A DNA stretch of 64,000 bases. Source: Acidianus sp. HS-5 (lineage in GTDB: Archaea > Thermoproteota > Thermoprotei_A > Sulfolobales > Sulfolobaceae). Positions 44,594-53,364 of the stretch are shown piece by piece. The notes below the pieces were generated by a model, which was given only the letters and a program-made list of their open reading frames with translations, ran no database searches and had not been told where the DNA came from. The DNA lies in the NCBI RefSeq assembly GCF_021655615.1, contig NZ_AP025245.1, positions 682,001 through 746,000 on the forward strand. The letters run 5' to 3'. The number at the start of each line of letters is the position of its first letter. Position 1 is the stretch's first letter. The position numbers were made by a program, and so were the translations under genes.

Positions 44594-44908
44594 ATGGGAA
44601 TAGATCCTAATTACAGGACTACAAGGAAAGTTGTTACAGAAATTCAAGGAATAAAAGTATACGACCCTTACGAACCTCCTAAAAAGCTAGGAATATGGGG
44701 GACAATAGTTGGGGTAGACTTCGACTTATGTATTGCTGATGGATCTTGCATAACTGCTTGCCCCGTCAATGTGTTTCAATGGTATGATACGCCAGGTCAC
44801 CCAGCATCAGAAAAGAAGGCAATGCCAATAAATGAACAAGCTTGTATATTCTGCATGGCTTGCGTAAACGTTTGTCCGGTCGCCGCAATTGATGTTAAAC
44901 CACCGTGA
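44594..44908 (+). CDS. seven-iron ferredoxin, zinc-free isoform
   Basis: The 104-residue protein is the Sulfolobales dicluster ferredoxin. CIADGSCITACP (residues about 45-56, with Asp in place of one Cys) binds the [3Fe-4S] cluster, and CIFCMACVNVCP (about 83-94) the [4Fe-4S] cluster. The N-terminal extension is present but the residues that bind zinc in the well-known form (three His and one Asp) are Ile, Ile, Trp and Met here. This is the FdB-like, zinc-lacking type known from Acidianus ambivalens. It accepts electrons from 2-oxoacid oxidoreductases. Confidence 0.93.
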   Translation: MGIDPNYRTTRKVVTEIQGIKVYDPYEPPKKLGIWGTIVGVDFDLCIADGSCITACPVNVFQWYDTPGHPASEKKAMPINEQACIFCMACVNVCPVAAIDVKPP

Positions 44909-44950
44909 AATTACCCCTAATTTTATCATCTCTCTCTTTTTATTCTCTTT

Positions 44951-45469
44951 ATGATAAAGGATTTTAAACTAAAGAGAAGTTACCTAACCTTAAGTTCCGC
45001 CCTTTACCCAGAGGGAATCTCTTACATAAATAAAATAAAGGTACTATTCGTGGGGAAGGATTACTGTAAAAACGCATTTGAGGACGTCGAAAGAATAAAA
45101 GAAGAAGGAGAAATCATTTTCATTACTGCAGCAAAAAATTACGTTTTTAAAGAAACAGATTGGGGAGAGCTCTTTATTTCTGCGGGCATAGGAGAGAGCG
45201 GCGAAGACGCGGGTTGCACAATAAATATTTCCGCCTTTGTAGATTACCCTCTTAATATAAACGGACTAGTAGATTTAGTAAGGACAATAACAGAAGCTAA
45301 GAGCGGCGCGTTAAGGGACATGAATTTACCCTTCACAGGCACAGTAAGTGATGCAGTTGCTGTAGGTAGTATTGGAGGAAATGACTACTTTGCAGGACCT
45401 GGTAGTGAATTGGGAAAGAAAATAAGTAGGGAAGTAAGAGAGAGGTTAAGGATACTGATTAAAAATTGA
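44951..45469 (+). CDS. cbiZ: adenosylcobinamide amidohydrolase, CbiZ family
   Basis: The 172-residue protein has the CbiZ pattern SAGIGESGEDAGCTINISAF, EAKSGALRDMNLPFTGTVSD and AVAVGS. CbiZ removes the aminopropanol side chain from cobinamide so that salvaged corrinoids can re-enter cobalamin synthesis through cobyric acid. It lies 42 bp after the ferredoxin gene. Length is slightly short but the conserved core is complete. Confidence 0.8.
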   Translation: MIKDFKLKRSYLTLSSALYPEGISYINKIKVLFVGKDYCKNAFEDVERIKEEGEIIFITAAKNYVFKETDWGELFISAGIGESGEDAGCTINISAFVDYPLNINGLVDLVRTITEAKSGALRDMNLPFTGTVSDAVAVGSIGGNDYFAGPGSELGKKISREVRERLRILIKN

Positions 45470-45589
45470 ATGTACTTACCTTGAACTATAACCTAGTTGT
45501 ATATCATGACCATGAAGTTGCTTGAAGTACTAAGCACCACGTTTATAGACATGAGTTAGAAATTAAAAGCCTAAAGAGAATATTTTATT

Positions 45590-45943
45590 ATGGGATTAGT
45601 TTACGTTGATGGTATTGTTAAGAATAATGGCATAACTGAGAAAGTCAGGTTTCTTATTGACTCAGGAGCTTACTATACGGTATTAAAGAAGGAAGTGTGG
45701 GAAAGACTTGGTTTAAAAGAGATTTCGAAGGTTTCCTTAATTCTTGCAGACGGCACAACAATTGAAAGGGGAGTTTCAGAAGCTATAATTGAACTTCCTC
45801 CTTATGGTGAAAGACATTCTCCAGTTATCTTAGGAGAAAGTGAAGATGAGAACTTGTTGGGAGTAGTTACTCTTGAGATTTTCGGGCTAGTTCTTGATCC
45901 CTTGAAGAGGGAGATAAGGCAGGGGAGGATTATTCTTAAATAA
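45590..45943 (+). CDS. retropepsin-like aspartyl protease
   Basis: The 117-residue protein has FLIDSGAYYTVLKKEVW with the DSG catalytic site, SLILADGTTIERGV in the flap region, and LLGVVTLEIFGLVLDP, the typical C-terminal segment. Such single-domain proteases act as dimers, with roles mostly unknown in archaea. It is an intact relative of the broken gene at 41207-41622. Confidence 0.82.
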   Translation: MGLVYVDGIVKNNGITEKVRFLIDSGAYYTVLKKEVWERLGLKEISKVSLILADGTTIERGVSEAIIELPPYGERHSPVILGESEDENLLGVVTLEIFGLVLDPLKREIRQGRIILK

Positions 45944-46005
45944 TTGGAGCCTCATAATATTATCCGTTATATAATTAAAAAAGACGATGTGAGAATTTTT
46001 ATATA

Positions 46006-46377
46006 TTACTTTAACTCTGCTGGAGTTATATTTATAAATATTTTGGCACAATATTCAAAATCCTTAGAGATTTTTTCTACAAGCTCTTCAGAGTTCACTG
46101 CAGTGTATATAAACCTGGGTCTACCTCCTTTAGAACTCTGGTCTTTCATCCTCTGTACAAAACCTATTGACAGCAGTTTATTCAATGATCTATTAACTGA
46201 GGCCTTGCTTAGCTTCAGAGAAGAAGCTAGATCATCTTCGTTCTTAGGCCCATTTGTTATTAACTCCTTAAGCACTTTAAAGTCAGTGTCTGAGACGTCG
46301 TAACAGAAGAGTAATGCATCTAGTAACCCTACCTCTTTCCCCGATGGTAGCCTAACTTTTAACTTTTGCACTTCCAT
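46006..46377 (-). CDS. Lrs14-type winged-helix transcriptional regulator
   Basis: The 123-residue protein fits the Lrs14 family of Sulfolobales regulators. It has KVRLPSGKEVGLLDALLFCY, then a winged helix (LASSLKLSKASVNRSLNKLL, RMKDQSSKGGRPRFIYTAV) and a C-terminal dimerisation helix. Members control biofilm, growth-phase and stress genes. Its promoter region contains ATCAT-7-ATGAT (near 46383-46399), a plausible autoregulatory palindrome next to the TATA box. Confidence 0.85.
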   Translation of the reverse strand: MEVQKLKVRLPSGKEVGLLDALLFCYDVSDTDFKVLKELITNGPKNEDDLASSLKLSKASVNRSLNKLLSIGFVQRMKDQSSKGGRPRFIYTAVNSEELVEKISKDFEYCAKIFINITPAELK

Positions 46378-46718
46378 ACCTAATCATGATATATATGATA
46401 AAAACATATATATAAATCTTTGTATAAATTAGTAAAATATTAATTTATTTGATTGTTTAGAATATACTTAATAAAAGATTAAAACGTAATATCTAGAGTT
46501 GAGAGTGTCTTTGAATCTTAATAGATTGCAGGCATTGACGTTAATAGCGTAAATTCATTTCCCGACTATCCTCAAGAATTAATAAGAAACCTTAAGTCCA
46601 AATTTCATTCTAAATACTAGAATTTGGAGAAATAATCAAAGATTACATTTAGATCAATTGAATAACAGATCCAAATTAAATTAGGAAAGAATATAAAGTA
46701 GTTTGTACAATTATTATT
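46378..46718. other. gene-free divergent region
   Basis: It contains the Lrs14-type gene promoter with ATCAT/ATGAT palindrome close to 46378-46400. The TATA box AATATAAAG near 46690 is centred about 26 bp before the zinc-ribbon gene. The rest holds no recognised gene. Confidence 0.4.
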
Positions 46719-47015
46719 ATGCCACAAACTTGTCCTATGTGCGGAGCAACTTTAAGACCAGATTTAAATTATTGTGAAGTATGCGGTGCAGATATTACAA
46801 TATATGATCAAGTTCTACAATCAATAATGAACTCACAGCCTTTCCAAGGTCAAGTATTTAATCAAGCACAACAATTACCTCAAGATATTCCTCAGCAACC
46901 CGTTCCTCAACAACAAGGAATTGCTTGTCCAAACTGCGGGCAATTAAATCCCCCAGACGCAAAGAGATGCATGTACTGCGGTGCAGAACTTCATAAGCAT
47001 CATCACTTATGGTGA
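46719..47015 (+). CDS. double zinc-ribbon protein
   Basis: The 98-residue protein has two zinc ribbons, CPMCGATLRPDLNYCEVCG and CPNCGQLNPPDAKRCMYCG, joined by a Gln/Pro-rich linker, and ends in a His-rich tail (HKHHHLW). Such proteins act as adaptors. It lies 5 bp before the AIM24 gene, so they are likely coexpressed. Confidence 0.82.
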   Translation: MPQTCPMCGATLRPDLNYCEVCGADITIYDQVLQSIMNSQPFQGQVFNQAQQLPQDIPQQPVPQQQGIACPNCGQLNPPDAKRCMYCGAELHKHHHLW

Positions 47016-47020
47016 GATAA

Positions 47021-47743
47021 ATGCCTCAATATAGAATATTAGGTTATGATATGCAACACATAAGAGTTTTCTTAAATGACGGAGAAATGATTTACGGAGA
47101 TGGAGGTCACTTAGTTGTAAAATCTCCTACAGTGAATATAAATTATGCGGCACAAGGAGGTATACTGAAGTCGTTTGAAAGAGAGCTGACCGGTAGTAGG
47201 TTCTTCGTAATGCAAGTTTACGGTCCTGGAGTTACAGAGTTCTCGTCCTTCTTACCGGGAAGAATTGTTAAAATAGATTTAAACGGTAATGGAATAAGGG
47301 TTGAACATAACTCTTTCCTGTTTGCTGAACAAGGAGTTCAGTATTCTGCAAATTTAGATAAAATATCTGTAGGTTGGCTAGGCGGTGAAGGATTATTAAT
47401 GGCGCACTTCTCTGGACAAGGCTCAGTTTTCATTCACGCCTTAGGTGGAGTAAGCAGTTACGTTCTACAACAAGGAGAAGAAATTGAAGTTGAAGAAGGA
47501 CACTTATTAGCTTTCGACGACACAATGCAGTACTCAATGACTAGAGCAGGAGGAATAAAGACTATGCTATTCGGTCACTTTGAGAAGGAAGGAGCCTTCT
47601 TCATTAAATTAACGGGACCAGGAAGAGTGTGGTTGCACAACATATCGTTAGAGCAATTAATAGCAAAGCTAAACTTAATGGCTGGAGGTAACGGAGGAGG
47701 ACCTGCACAACCTCAAGGTCCTTCATTTAATATCCAATTATGA
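47021..47743 (+). CDS. AIM24/TIGR00266 family protein
   Basis: The 240-residue beta-rich protein matches the AIM24 family: VFLNDGEMIYGDGGHLV near the start, then GRIVKIDLNG, LAFDDTMQYSM and GPGRVWLHNISLEQL. The fold is a tryptophan RNA-binding-attenuator-like beta structure; the function is unknown. GGTGA overlapping the upstream stop is the likely ribosome site. Its end overlaps the convergent GNAT gene by 17 bp. Confidence 0.82.
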   Translation: MPQYRILGYDMQHIRVFLNDGEMIYGDGGHLVVKSPTVNINYAAQGGILKSFERELTGSRFFVMQVYGPGVTEFSSFLPGRIVKIDLNGNGIRVEHNSFLFAEQGVQYSANLDKISVGWLGGEGLLMAHFSGQGSVFIHALGGVSSYVLQQGEEIEVEEGHLLAFDDTMQYSMTRAGGIKTMLFGHFEKEGAFFIKLTGPGRVWLHNISLEQLIAKLNLMAGGNGGGPAQPQGPSFNIQL

Positions 47744-48176
47744 AAATCTCACAAGATTCGCCTCCTTTTTTCAGTTCCTTGCATAGTATCAAATTATCGT
47801 CATATGCGTTAAGTAACTCTATAACGGAAAATCTAACCTCATCTTCCTTGAAAATCTTATAACCTAAACTAGTAAACAGAGAAACTGCAACCTTATTCCA
47901 GTCCCTTGTTGAGGCTAAGGAAATACCTAAGCCATTTCTAACAAAGTAATCCTCAGCTCTCTTTACCAATCTTTTGCCTATACCTCTGCCTCTATAACAA
48001 GGAAGTACTCCCAGATAAAATATTATTCCTGCATTTCCGTTAACTTTCAGTTCAGCAAAGCCTACGATTTCTTTCCCTTCCTTCTCTACAATAACCTTGG
48101 AACTCTTTAAATTAAGTAGAGCATAATAAGAATCAAAAGGAGAAAGGCTCTTCTCCATAACTTCCTTCAAATTCAT
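47727..48176 (-). CDS. GNAT family N-acetyltransferase
   Basis: The 149-residue protein has IIFYLGVLPCYRGRGIGKRL, the GNAT acetyl-CoA site (RGRGIGxxL), and a downstream NKVAVSLFTSLGYK typical of motif B. The acceptor may be a protein amine or a small molecule. Its ATG overlaps the stop of the upstream Gly/Met-rich gene (ATGA). Confidence 0.85.
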   Translation of the reverse strand: MNLKEVMEKSLSPFDSYYALLNLKSSKVIVEKEGKEIVGFAELKVNGNAGIIFYLGVLPCYRGRGIGKRLVKRAEDYFVRNGLGISLASTRDWNKVAVSLFTSLGYKIFKEDEVRFSVIELLNAYDDNLILCKELKKGGESCEIFIIGY

Positions 48177-48586
48177 AGCATTGAACCTATGAGTGAGAAT
48201 AATGAATCTTCAGGAATCATGCCTGCGTAAGGCATTAATCCTCCTGTCATTCCCATAGACGAAAGTAGAGAATTGTGCAAAGTATAATCATCAACCATTC
48301 CGGGCAATGATAATAAACCGCTATGTCCTGTTTCTACTCCAAGAAAACCAGGGGATTGGCATAATCTTACCGTGTAAGCAATGTTAGGGTATGTAGTCAT
48401 GAAGGAAGGGTGAATTACTTGTAGGACACCTAGGTTTTGTCCCATAAACGGATAAGATTGAAAACCCATACCTCCAAAGAAACCCAATAATCTCTGCATT
48501 ATACCTCCTAAACCGAAGCCTTGAAAAGGGAACGTTGCATATCTGCCTCCTAAACCTATTGGTGAATTGCAAAGAGCTTGCATCAT
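48173..48586 (-). CDS. Gly/Phe/Met-rich protein of unknown function
   Basis: The 137-residue protein has an unusual Gly, Phe and Met-rich first half (FQGFGLGGIMQRLLGFFGGM) and few charged residues. No family was recognised. It is coupled by a 4-bp overlap to the GNAT gene, so it may be the acetyltransferase's substrate or partner, which is a guess. The composition suggests a membrane-active or assembly-prone protein. Confidence 0.6.
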   Translation of the reverse strand: MMQALCNSPIGLGGRYATFPFQGFGLGGIMQRLLGFFGGMGFQSYPFMGQNLGVLQVIHPSFMTTYPNIAYTVRLCQSPGFLGVETGHSGLLSLPGMVDDYTLHNSLLSSMGMTGGLMPYAGMIPEDSLFSLIGSML

Positions 48587-48627
48587 AAAATATATATTCT
48601 CATGGAAATTTTTAAATGTTAAGACGT

Positions 48628-48686
48628 TTTAGTATAGTGATACATATTTACGAGGAAGTGCTTTAGTATAGTAAAACATTTTTACG
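48628..48686 (+). promoter_or_regulatory. direct-repeat operator-like pair
   Basis: Two 25-bp copies start with TTTAGTATAGT and end with TTTACG, at 48628-48652 and 48662-48686. They are spaced 34 bp start to start and stand before the ATPase start at 48706. The second copy holds the palindrome GTAAAA-CAT-TTTTAC (48671-48685); the first has a degenerate version. Confidence 0.6.
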
Positions 48687-48705
48687 TTATCTTCAACTTA
48701 TTACT

Positions 48706-49925
48706 GTGAACATTGAAGAATTAAAAAGGATTTTAAATGACCAGAAGGAATACCTCCAATCTCTGGACGAGGAGAAGATAATAGAAAGGGAACTACCATT
48801 TGACGTTAGTCCTTACCTCTTAAGACCTAACGTACTGTCAATTTTAGGAGTTAGGAGATCGGGTAAATCGACATTAGGTTACCTCCTTGTGAGAGGGAAG
48901 AAATTCGCTTACGTGGATTTCAGTGACGACAGACTTACGGAATTCAACGATTTTGACATGCTTACTAGGGCTTTCTACGAAATTTACGGTGACTTTGATT
49001 ATATTTTAATAGACGAACCGCAATATGCCAAGGGCTGGGAATTATTCGTTAATAAAATAGAAAAGATAAGAGGGTAATAGTTACTGGAAGTAGCTCAAGC
49101 CTACTTTCGGGAGAACTATCAACTGCACTTACTGGGAGACACGTTGATTTAATCCTCTTCCCTTTTTCTTTTAAAGAGTACTTAAAATACAAAGAAGTAA
49201 ACATAGACGTTTACTCTACCAGGTCAACTTCACTAATAAAGTCTCACCTTGAAAGTTACTTGAGAGAAGGAGGGTTCCCTGAAGCAATTTCCTTGGGAAG
49301 GAGGATAATTCCCTCAATTTATAACGACATCCTGATTAAGGACGTAGTAAGTAGGTATAAAGTGAGAGACGTAACAAAATTTAAAGAGTTTGCGAATGCA
49401 GTAGTAAAGTATTTCTCCTCAGAGGTCTCAATAAGGAAGTTATCTTACAACCTTGGAGTAAGTACTGCTACAGTAGAGGAATGGCTTAGGTATATACAAG
49501 AGTCTTATCTAATTTACCCAATTAAGAGGTACAGTAGGAGTCCAAGGAATTTTAACACTTACAGGAAAGTTTACGTCGTAGACCCCGGAATAATTAACTA
49601 TTTGTCGCCGTTTTCTTACGGCGGTATAATGGAGAACGCTGTTGCAATTCATTTGCTTAGGAAGAACCAACTTGATGGGGTTTACTACGTGAGAGGTGAG
49701 GATTATGAGGTAGACTTCTTTGACGAGAAGGAAGGAGAGTTAATTCAAGTTTCTTATTTCTCTTCTTTAGACGAGCTTAATAAGAACGAGATTACTTCAC
49801 TAATAAAAGGTAGCGAAGCTCTAGGCATTAGCAAACTTAAGATAATAAGCTGGGACTTAGACGACGAGATAAACGTAGAGGGTAAGAAGGTTAAGATATT
49901 ACCTTTATGGAAATATCTGATCTAG
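48706..49925 (+). pseudogene. AAA_14/DUF4143 family ATPase, frameshifted
   Basis: The first part (GTG at 48706, 123 residues) has Walker A GVRRSGKST and Walker B ILIDEPQYA. It stops at 49075-49077 after KIEKIRG. In the -1 frame RVIVTGSSSSLLSGELS and GRHVDLILFPFSFKEYLKY continue without break into the C-terminal half, with YEVDFFDEKEGELIQVSYF of the DUF4143 domain, to 49925. One base near 49060-49072 (an AGAGGG run) restores about 406 residues. It is a paralogue of the ATPase at 4672-5961. Confidence 0.75.
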
Positions 49926-50218
49926 AGCTAATGTGTTCAGATAATCACGTGATATAACTCTAACCTAACTAGGGCATAAATTTTCCTTATTAAAATTTTG
50001 TCTAGACTTAAGAAATTTTATAAAATTCTAACTAGCAGTTTTACCTCAAACTTGTCCAATTTCTTTGTACGTCTTTTCAGATCTACTATATATTAGCATA
50101 AAATTAACGATTAAAACTTCAATTAAATGTGTTTATTTCATAGGAATGATCAAGAAACAGCATATAATTATTTTATCATAGTAATGAAAAGAACTAAGGT
50201 TTAATCAAGTGATAAATA

Positions 50219-50511
50219 ATGACGTGTTCCTCGTATAGAATATTAGTAGATCTAGAATATCTAGTAAGGAAATTTGCAGGTAGTAAATATAGCAGTAAGA
50301 GAATAAGAGAAATACTTAAAGATCTCAGTAAAGATCCAGACTCGTTTAACCTCTTTCTGGATATCACATGTGCTATAGAGCAAGAAAAGGGAATATAAGG
50401 TTAGTTATAACTATTGATAGGAATACGTGCTGTATAATAATATGGGAAGTTGATTGGAGAGAAAGAATATATGAAAGATTAAAAATATATGTCCAGAACC
50501 CAACAAAATAA
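50219..50511 (+). pseudogene. RelE/ParE-like toxin gene with a single-base frameshift
   Basis: The first frame gives 59 residues (YRILVDLEYLVRKFAG to AIEQEKGI) and stops at 50396-50398. One base missing from the AAAAGGG run near 50385-50391 would join it to GNIRLVITIDRNTCCIIIWE and VDWRERIYERLKIYVQ, ending at 50511. The joined protein of about 97 residues has the size and C-terminal R-x-V, W-x-V, RE-x-Y pattern of RelE-like mRNA interferases. The family call is tentative. Confidence 0.45.
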
Positions 50512-50520
50512 TTAAATTTA

Positions 50521-50664
50521 TTAATGAAAATTGTAAGAATTTTTTGTGTTTTTCATCTTTTCATCAAGAATCTTTTCAAGTTCATCGAAATCTTCCTTAT
50601 TTTCTAATGCAACAAAGTTCCTTCTCTCAAATTTTACTTCCATTAATCCTTTTTTTACTTCCAT
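50521..50664 (-). CDS. small acidic protein, possible antitoxin
   Basis: The 47-residue frame reads MEVKKGLMEVKFERRNFVAL then ENKEDFDELEKILDEKMKN: a strand-like start and a charged helix. Its size and place, convergent with the RelE-like gene 10 bp away, suggest a small antitoxin or regulator. There is no family match. Confidence 0.4.
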   Translation of the reverse strand: MEVKKGLMEVKFERRNFVALENKEDFDELEKILDEKMKNTKNSYNFH

Positions 50665-50856
50665 ATCATATACTTTAATTTAAAGGTTATAAAAATAGTG
50701 ACCTATAATCTGTATTTCTAACATTATATTTAGAATAACAAAATCTCTGTATATCTTTCATATAGTACTTTTAGAGTTAGAATAATAAGTTACATAATAA
50801 ATACTGTAAGTATTTAGTTTTTGATATATATAATAATTTAAACTAAAATAATTGCC

Positions 50857-51078
50857 TTAATCGACTGCAAGAATTCCAGCCTTAATCCTCAATTCATTAA
50901 ACTCATCAACTGCTAAACCTGCAAGCTTTGCTGCATTATAAATATCTCCAGTCTCGATGTAGTACTCAAGGGGTATCCTCAACTTTGGGGGTAAAGAATT
51001 AATAAAATTCCAGTCAGCAGTCTTCCTCCTAATTTCCCTAGCCTCCTTTTCCGCTTTTATCATTTCATCAATGTTCAT
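50857..51078 (-). CDS. small helical protein, possible antitoxin or DNA-binding protein
   Basis: The 73-residue protein ends with IETGDIYNAAKLAGLAVDEF then NELRIKAGI, which resembles a helix-turn-helix with an A-x-x-AGL turn, as seen in small archaeal antitoxins. The N-terminal half is charged helix. No toxin gene follows directly downstream. Confidence 0.55.
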   Translation of the reverse strand: MNIDEMIKAEKEAREIRRKTADWNFINSLPPKLRIPLEYYIETGDIYNAAKLAGLAVDEFNELRIKAGILAVD

Positions 51079-51566
51079 GGTTTAACACTTTCTAATTTTA
51101 AGGTTTTATTACTTTTCCGCATTCAATTCATCTAAAGCTTATCGTTCCCACTAACGGTTTGACTCTCATCCTATTGGCAGTAGTGCACAAAAATTCTCTG
51201 GCTAGAGTATTGATACAGTAGACAAATTAGTACCTTTCCCTAATCGAGGTAGAACAATCCTACAAGATCTTTAAAAGAGGTCGCCGATTATCTCTCCTAG
51301 CAAAGATTTCGATTGTTTCTACTACCTTTAATTCTCTCGATTTGAATTCACTCATTTGAGAGAATTGAAAGCTTATAAAATAGCCATAATTGGGAATAGG
51401 CATCGTTAAGATACTATTCTCTTCGGCTAAAATACATCGAACTCTCTTTTACTCCCATGGAGAGTTTTCTTATTTATAAGCAAATAACTACATTATGCAT
51501 AGATATCATTAATTTTTAATTTAATTAATAAATAATCCTTATATTTTGTGAGATAGACATATACTT
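51079..51566. other. gene-free stretch with two inverted repeats
   Basis: AATTCTCTC/GAGAGAATT (51330-51338 and 51358-51366) and AACTCTC/GAGAGTT (51440-51446 and 51460-51466) are perfect inverted repeats sharing the CTCTC/GAGAG core. CCTTATATTT (51537-51546) is the TATA box of the next gene. Scattered open frames match no known protein. Confidence 0.4.
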
Positions 51567-52793
51567 ATGGAATATCTAATTATCGGGAGCGGTATAGCAG
51601 GATATAACGCATTAAAGGAGCTAATCATGTTGGAGCCTAATTCAAAAATAACTATGATCTCAAGCGATAAATATTACCCATATGATAGACCACCCTTATC
51701 TAAACAGTATTTGAGGGGAGAGATAGATCGTAGTGCACTATTCTTTGAAAGCTCAGACTTCTACAGGAAAGAGAATTTGAGATTAATACTAGGCAAGAGC
51801 GTTGAAAAAATAGATAAGAACAACGCAATTTTAGATGATGGTACTACAGTGAGTTTTGATAAGGCATTAATAACTACTGGGGGAAGTCCAAGGAAGTTAG
51901 GGGTTTCAGTGGAGAACCTTAATGGAGTGCATTATTTAAGAACTTTAGACGACTGTGATTCAATTAAAAGGGACATTGTAGAGGGGAAGAACGTAATAAT
52001 AGTAGGCGGAGGTTTTATAGGCATAGAAACAGCCTCTAGCTTAACCATGTTAGGGATGAAAGCTAAGGTTCTTGAGATTAAGCCTTATATATGGAATACT
52101 TTTGTTGATGAGAAAATCTCTCGTTTTATTCAGCAGTATTTTGAGAAGAAAGGTGTAGAGTTTATACTGAATGAAGGTGTTAAGGAGATTCAAGGTAATA
52201 ATAGAGTAAAATACGTCACTACTAATAGCGGTAAGAAGTTGGAAGCCGATTTAGTTTTAATTGCAGTAGGGATACTTCCTAACGTCGAAATAGCCCAAAG
52301 AAGCGGTATTAATACAAATAACGGAATACTCGTCAACGAGTACCTAGAAACCAGCATGAAAGATGTTTATGCTGCGGGAGACGTAGCTAACATTTACGAT
52401 CCAATAGAGAGGAGGAGAAAAAGGATAGAACATTGGAACAATGCAGATTATACTGGAAAGCTAGCAGCAAGAAATATGACAGGCAAAAGAGAAGCTTACA
52501 ACTTCGTTTCATCTATCTGGTCTGATATATTCGACTTGCACATAGAATCTGCTGGAGATACTATGAACTATGACGAGTATATTATAAGGGGCAAGTTCGA
52601 ATTTGACGGGCCTAATTTCAATGTTATATACTTAAAAGACAATGTAGTAAAGGGTTATCTAGCAATAAATAGAGACTACAGCGAACTTGAGGTATTAAAT
52701 AAGATGATAGAGAAGAAAATAGATGTTTCTGGGAAGAAAAATTCATTAAAAGATGAAAGTTTTAATTTGAGGAATCTCATTGAATCAAAATAA
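51567..52793 (+). CDS. NAD(P)H:ferredoxin/rubredoxin-type FAD oxidoreductase
   Basis: The 408-residue flavoprotein has an N-terminal FAD site IIGSGIAGYNALKEL, the PYDRPPLSK segment of ferredoxin reductases of oxygenase systems, a second Rossmann site VIIVGGGFIGIETASSL for NAD(P)H, and the FAD-closing motif VYAAGDVANI. It moves electrons between NAD(P)H and a small redox protein. A leaderless TATA box lies 26 bp upstream. No partner oxygenase is adjacent. Confidence 0.87.
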   Translation: MEYLIIGSGIAGYNALKELIMLEPNSKITMISSDKYYPYDRPPLSKQYLRGEIDRSALFFESSDFYRKENLRLILGKSVEKIDKNNAILDDGTTVSFDKALITTGGSPRKLGVSVENLNGVHYLRTLDDCDSIKRDIVEGKNVIIVGGGFIGIETASSLTMLGMKAKVLEIKPYIWNTFVDEKISRFIQQYFEKKGVEFILNEGVKEIQGNNRVKYVTTNSGKKLEADLVLIAVGILPNVEIAQRSGINTNNGILVNEYLETSMKDVYAAGDVANIYDPIERRRKRIEHWNNADYTGKLAARNMTGKREAYNFVSSIWSDIFDLHIESAGDTMNYDEYIIRGKFEFDGPNFNVIYLKDNVVKGYLAINRDYSELEVLNKMIEKKIDVSGKKNSLKDESFNLRNLIESK

Positions 52794-52842
52794 AGAATAG
52801 CAGTTGTTCCATTTTAACGTAGCTTAAAGATTTTCATTAGGC

Positions 52843-53090
52843 CTAGTGCACTCCCTAAACGTATTTCAACGAACCCGAGGAGCTCCTCAGGTTAAGGGAG
52901 CTAGCCAGTTCCCTTACTGTATTAACAACCATAGCGAAGAGGAGCAAGTAACCTTGTAGCCTACTCCTCTTGAGGAAGAGTCCTGCATACCTAAAGCCTT
53001 GACGTCCCTGTGAAACTTCTCTATCCCCCACTAATCCTCCAAGTAGCCTCTATTTCTTCATCGCTCAAGTTAAGGTCAGTAGAATACAAG
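52843..53090 (-). mobile_element. decayed DDE transposase, C-terminal remnant
   Basis: On the minus strand three short frames join into a transposase tail: STDLNLSDEEIEATWRI, WGIEKFHRDVKALGMQDSS and FLKRSRLQGYLLLFAMVVN then TVRELASSLN. The W-x-IE-x-FHRDVK-x-LGM segment is the C-terminal Glu region of IS4-like DDE transposases of Sulfolobales. Frameshifts separate the pieces and the 5' half is missing, so it is a dead fragment. No terminal repeats were found. Confidence 0.7.
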
Positions 53091-53142
53091 TTGAGCCTAT
53101 TACCTTATATACACTAGAATTAACAATTTTACTGTAAAGAAA

Positions 53143-53364
53143 ATGACTAGGAAGTCAACTTTACCAGAATGGAGAAAGAGACTTTTAGGGGAGCAACTGC
53201 TTATAGCGTTAATTTTACTCGAGCTGTTTTTGAGCATTATATTTATTTTAATTGGATATCTCAAAAGCAATATATACTTTAGAGGAGTCGGAGTCGGTTT
53301 AATAATTGCTTGGGTAACAAGTGCCGTAGCGTATTTATTTAGGATATTTAATAATAGAAATTGA
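53143..53364 (+). CDS. small membrane protein, two helices
   Basis: The 73-residue protein has two hydrophobic segments (LLIALILLELFLSIIFILIG and GVGVGLIIAWVTSAVAYLF) joined by a short loop. The N-terminus is basic and contains EWRKRLLGEQ. No family was recognised. TATA-like CTTATATAC lies about 35 bp upstream. Confidence 0.55.
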   Translation: MTRKSTLPEWRKRLLGEQLLIALILLELFLSIIFILIGYLKSNIYFRGVGVGLIIAWVTSAVAYLFRIFNNRN

